This document shows, piece by piece, positions 61,553-64,000 of a DNA stretch of 64,000 nt. Positions within the stretch are counted from its first letter, which is position 1. Every line of letters starts with the position of its first letter. Source of the DNA: Smaragdicoccus niigatensis DSM 44881 = NBRC 103563. GTDB taxonomy: Bacteria; Actinomycetota; Actinomycetes; Mycobacteriales; Mycobacteriaceae. A model generated the notes under the pieces. That model made no database searches. It saw only the letters and a program-made list of their open reading frames with translations, and was not told where the DNA came from. Both the position numbers and the translations under genes were made by a program. Where the stretch lies: positions 62,001 through 126,000 of the forward strand of contig NZ_AQXZ01000015.1 in the NCBI RefSeq assembly GCF_000380645.1, in the 5' to 3' direction.

Positions 61553-62017
61553 ATGGGACACATCGCCCCCGAAGATGCTCGCGCCGCGCTCGACGCCGTC
61601 GAACACGCCAGAGCCAACATTGCCGAAGAGATCGGCCTCCCCCGCTGGTACTGGTGGGTGCTGGCGGCGGCCTGGCTCGGCTTGGGCATCGTCGGCGAGA
61701 CGTGCCCCGAATGGGTCACCGCCGTCGCCACCCTGACGTTCGGTGCCGCGCACTCAGCCATCGCGTCACGTCTGCTGAGCGGACGTCGACGCACCGGTTC
61801 AGTGCAGGTCAGCGCGGACGTCGCCGGGCCACGCACTCCCGCGCTCGTGATCGGGATGCTGCTCGGACTCGTCGCACTGACGGTCGGGGCCGCATTCGCG
61901 CTGGCCGCCGACGGGGCGCGCCACCCGGGTATCGGCGCGGCTGTGCTGGTGGCCGCGGTCGTCGGACTCGGTGGGCCGGAGATCCTCCGGGTACTGCGGC
62001 GGTGGGCGCGGGCATGA
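61553..62017 (+). CDS. Membrane protein co-encoded with a winged-helix regulator
   Basis: 154-residue protein with an N-terminal helical segment (A-R-A-A-L-D-A-V-E-H-A-R-A-N-I-A-E-E-I) and about four membrane helices (residues 33-52, 55-75, 93-115 and 122-142). A short loop R-R-R-T-G-S-V-Q lies inside. The family is not certain, although similar two-gene units (small membrane protein plus winged-helix regulator) are frequent in actinobacteria. Twin operators lie upstream. Its stop overlaps the next start by ATGA. Confidence 0.72.
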   Translation: MGHIAPEDARAALDAVEHARANIAEEIGLPRWYWWVLAAAWLGLGIVGETCPEWVTAVATLTFGAAHSAIASRLLSGRRRTGSVQVSADVAGPRTPALVIGMLLGLVALTVGAAFALAADGARHPGIGAAVLVAAVVGLGGPEILRVLRRWARA

Positions 62018-62319
62018 CCCCGCCCTCGAAGACCCCGGCGCGCTTCGATGAATTGATTCATCCGAGCACTCGGCTCGCCCTTGTGGCCACCTTGGCGGCC
62101 GCGGACTGGGCCGAGTTCGCCTTTCTCAAGGAGAAGCTGGCGTTGTCGGATTCAGCGCTGTCGAAGCAGCTCACCACGCTGGAGGAAGCCGGTTATGTCG
62201 CAACCGAGCGCCGTCTCGAAGGTAGCCGCCGAAAGGTCCGGGCACGGCTGACCCCCACCGGCCGAGACGCGTTCAACGGCCACGTTGCCGCGTTGCAGGC
62301 GATTGTGGGAGGGCCCTAG
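62014..62319 (+). CDS. Winged-helix transcriptional regulator (MarR/ArsR-like)
   Basis: 101-residue DNA-binding protein made of one winged helix: F-D-E-L-I-H-P-S-T-R-L-A-L-V-A-T-L, the recognition helix S-D-S-A-L-S-K-Q-L-T-T-L-E-E-A-G-Y-V, and the wing R-R-K-V-R-A-R-L-T-P-T-G-R. It fits the winged-helix DNA-binding family PF13601. Translation is coupled to the membrane protein by ATGA. It most likely represses its own operon through the twin ACTTTCC sites. No sensor domain is present, so the membrane partner may signal to it. Its TAG shares CTAG with the convergent gene. Confidence 0.87.
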   Translation: MTPPSKTPARFDELIHPSTRLALVATLAAADWAEFAFLKEKLALSDSALSKQLTTLEEAGYVATERRLEGSRRKVRARLTPTGRDAFNGHVAALQAIVGGP

Positions 62320-63611
62320 ATACGCCGAAGAGCGGATCGACTGAGCTGGCCTGGCGCGGTGAATCCCGCCAGGCCCAGCGTCAGGTCGAACTCGGCGATG
62401 ACGTTCCGCAGAACGTCGACAACGCCGTTGCGGCCGTCGAGCGCAAGTCCGTACATGTAGGGACGGCCCAAACAGACCGCATCCGCACCGAGCGCGAGCG
62501 CCTTGAAAACATCAGCGCCGCCACGAATTCCAGAGTCCACAAGAACCTTCGCCCGGCCGTCGACCGCGTCAACGACATCCGGCAGGGCGTCGATCGCCGA
62601 GATCGCACCGTCGATCTGCCGACCACCGTGATTCGACACCAGAATTCCCTCGACGCCCGCCTCGACTGCGAGCTTGGCGTCGTCCGGGTGCACGATCCCC
62701 TTCAGGACGATCGGCAGCTTCGTCTTCTTCCGCAGGTCAGCGACGTCATCCCAGTTGAGCGACTGGCGGGAGAACACATCCAGGAACGTCTCGACGGACG
62801 CCTTCGGTTCCGCCGCGATGAGGTTCCGGATGGTGTCCCCCGGGTAGTGCCGGGCCATCGATGCCAGCGACTTGATCGCCCCGAGAGTCACCCGGAGGTC
62901 CTGCTTGGTGCCCTTCGCATTCCGGATTCGCTCGGCGACGATCTCGCGGAACCGCGGGTCGGACGTATATTGCGCGATCCCCTCCCCTTGCGTGAACGGC
63001 AGCGAACCCAGGTTGAGATCCTGTGGGCGCCAGCCCAACTGGGTGGTGTCGAGGGTCAGCACGAGAGCGTTGGCGCCGACCGCTTCGGCCCGTCGAATGA
63101 AGCTGTCGGTGAGGGCATCGTCCTTCGACCAATAGAGCTGGAACCAGCGCGGCGCATCCTGGCGAACGCGGTCCATCGCGGCCGCGACGTCTTCCATCGC
63201 GTTGCATCCCTGGCTCGAGAAGATGTACGGAACGCCGAGTTCAGCGCCAGCTTCACCGATCGCAACGTCCGGGTCCGGACACACCACTTCGCCGGCACCG
63301 ACGGGCGCAAGCAGCACCGGAGCGGGCAACTTCTGACCGAACAGTTCGATCGACAAGTCCCGGTCCGACACATCCCGAAGCATCCGGGGCAGGATCGCCC
63401 ACCGCTTGAGTGCCTCACGATTGGCGTCCATCGTCTCGCCGTCGCCCGCCCCACCCGCGATGTAAGCCCAGGCTCGCTCACTCATCACCGCCTTCGCGCG
63501 GCTTTCGAGTTCGCTGAAGTTCGTGGGGACCTTCGGCTTCTCGCCGTACACCCCGTTGGTGTAGATCGTGCTCTGGCGGGTGCGACTGGACAGATCGGGT
63601 GCGCTGCTCAC
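62316..63611 (-). CDS. FMN-dependent alpha-hydroxy-acid oxidase, lactate 2-monooxygenase-like
   Basis: 431-residue FMN enzyme with a TIM barrel. The active-site histidine and arginine are in V-S-N-H-G-G-R-Q; the phosphate site is in V-L-V-D-S-G-I-R-G-G-A-D-V and C-L-G-R-P-Y-M-Y-G. The segment T-L-D-T-T-Q-L-G-W-R-P-Q-D-L-N-L followed by F-T-Q-G is like that of mycobacterial lactate 2-monooxygenase, rather than L-lactate dehydrogenase LldD. It would turn lactate into acetate, CO2 and water, or oxidise a related hydroxy acid. GTG start at 63611. Confidence 0.85.
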   Translation of the reverse strand: MSSAPDLSSRTRQSTIYTNGVYGEKPKVPTNFSELESRAKAVMSERAWAYIAGGAGDGETMDANREALKRWAILPRMLRDVSDRDLSIELFGQKLPAPVLLAPVGAGEVVCPDPDVAIGEAGAELGVPYIFSSQGCNAMEDVAAAMDRVRQDAPRWFQLYWSKDDALTDSFIRRAEAVGANALVLTLDTTQLGWRPQDLNLGSLPFTQGEGIAQYTSDPRFREIVAERIRNAKGTKQDLRVTLGAIKSLASMARHYPGDTIRNLIAAEPKASVETFLDVFSRQSLNWDDVADLRKKTKLPIVLKGIVHPDDAKLAVEAGVEGILVSNHGGRQIDGAISAIDALPDVVDAVDGRAKVLVDSGIRGGADVFKALALGADAVCLGRPYMYGLALDGRNGVVDVLRNVIAEFDLTLGLAGFTAPGQLSRSALRRI

Positions 63612-63757
63612 GGCTGCATCCTAAGTGCCATCCCGAGCGCCCGGGACGAAGAGCCGAAGGTCCCTGGTCCCTTGCGAAGGGGTCCGCCGGCCCTAACGGC
63701 GCACGGAGCCGCCAAGTCGAATGAGATCAATCTCTTCATCGACTCCGGAGGTTCCTG

Positions 63758-64000
63758 ATGCATGCGGTGTTCGCGGCCCCACGATCGGCAACGACCAGTG
63801 AGTGGATCCGGACCGTCACGCTGGCCGAATTCGTCGGCTTCAGCGCGCCCGCGATCGCTGGTGCGCTGACGGTGAACATCGCCGAGTGGATCGCGTTCCT
63901 CATCCTGATCAGCGCCGGAACGCTCGAGGGCTTGGTCCTCGGAATCGGGCAAGGTTCGGTTGCCAAGCACGCTCTCCCCCGTTTCCCGAGGCGTGCCTGG
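63758..64000 (+). CDS. Membrane protein, 3' end cut by window
   Basis: The first 81 codons of a gene that runs off the right edge without a stop. It begins M-H-A-V-F-A-A-P-R-S-A-T-T-S-E-W-I-R, followed by two likely membrane helices (L-A-E-F-V-G-F-S-A-P-A-I-A-G-A-L and I-A-F-L-I-L-I-S-A-G-T-L-E-G). GGAGG lies 7 bases before the ATG. The function cannot be stated from this part. The 146 bp before it is a divergent promoter region shared with the hydroxy-acid oxidase. Confidence 0.65.
   Translation, partial: MHAVFAAPRSATTSEWIRTVTLAEFVGFSAPAIAGALTVNIAEWIAFLILISAGTLEGLVLGIGQGSVAKHALPRFPRRAW

Overview
The window is a chromosomal segment of a high-GC, mycolic-acid-type actinobacterium (order Mycobacteriales, most like Rhodococcus, Nocardia or a relative). 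The evidence is uniform GC-rich codon use, many GTG starts, a resuscitation-promoting factor, a LigD DNA ligase, PrrAB, SepH, a DUF222/HNH (13E12-type) protein, a haemophore-like protein and a deazaflavin-dependent reductase. About 63 genes are supported. I saw no rRNA or tRNA gene, CRISPR array, prophage or insertion sequence.

The backbone follows a gene order I remember from Mycobacterium tuberculosis. Left to right, the counterparts run in steadily falling locus-tag order: ligD (Rv0938), two Rv0909-type small proteins, an MBL-fold hydrolase (Rv0906), echA6 (Rv0905), prrA and prrB (Rv0903c/0902c), gltA (Rv0896), serC (Rv0884c), sepH (Rv0883c), DUF2537 (Rv0882), an rRNA methyltransferase (Rv0881), DUF2530 (Rv0879c), DUF3027 (Rv0877), an MFS protein and DUF2771 (Rv0876c/0875c), cspB (Rv0871), rpfA (Rv0867c), the helicase pair (Rv0862c/Rv0861c) and dapC (Rv0858c). 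Genus-specific genes sit between these anchors.

Layout: 1-5 kb holds end-joining ligase LigD, a secreted DUF4185 protein, a PadR regulator and a nitronate monooxygenase. 5-10 kb holds the orphan MT0933-type proteins, MBL hydrolase, enoyl-CoA hydratase, a haem-binding secreted protein and PrrAB. 10-20 kb holds an unknown coupled gene pair, FKBP and citrate synthase, aldose epimerase, a secreted protein made of seven 19-residue repeats, pdxH, a Tat-exported deacetylase and serC. 20-28 kb is regulator-rich: an AhpD-like protein divergent from a SigJ-like sigma factor, DUF222/HNH, PadR with an FAD monooxygenase, AraC with a VOC protein, and a GT39-like membrane protein. 28-46 kb is the conserved core with cell-division, ribosome-modification, cold-shock, Rpf and XPB-helicase genes plus a membrane-anchored lipase. 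46-64 kb holds dapC, alkB, an iron-siderophore binding lipoprotein, plsB, a pseudouridine synthase, succinate-semialdehyde dehydrogenase with TetR, thiolase and acyl-CoA ligase, two paralogous stress-type membrane proteins, a small operon with a twin-palindrome operator, and a lactate-monooxygenase-like enzyme.

The most unusual signals are: the 19-residue-repeat secreted protein, whose spacing resembles curlin amyloid repeats; six convergent gene pairs that share one YTAG tetranucleotide as both stop codons; two overlapping gene pairs whose downstream gene has only CTG as a plausible start; and a set of clear operators and promoters (CRP site before rpfA, twin TGTCACA motifs between the sigma factor and its neighbour, twin ACTTTCC-N5-GGAAAGT sites, GTTY-N15-GGGTAC promoters before two paralogs).
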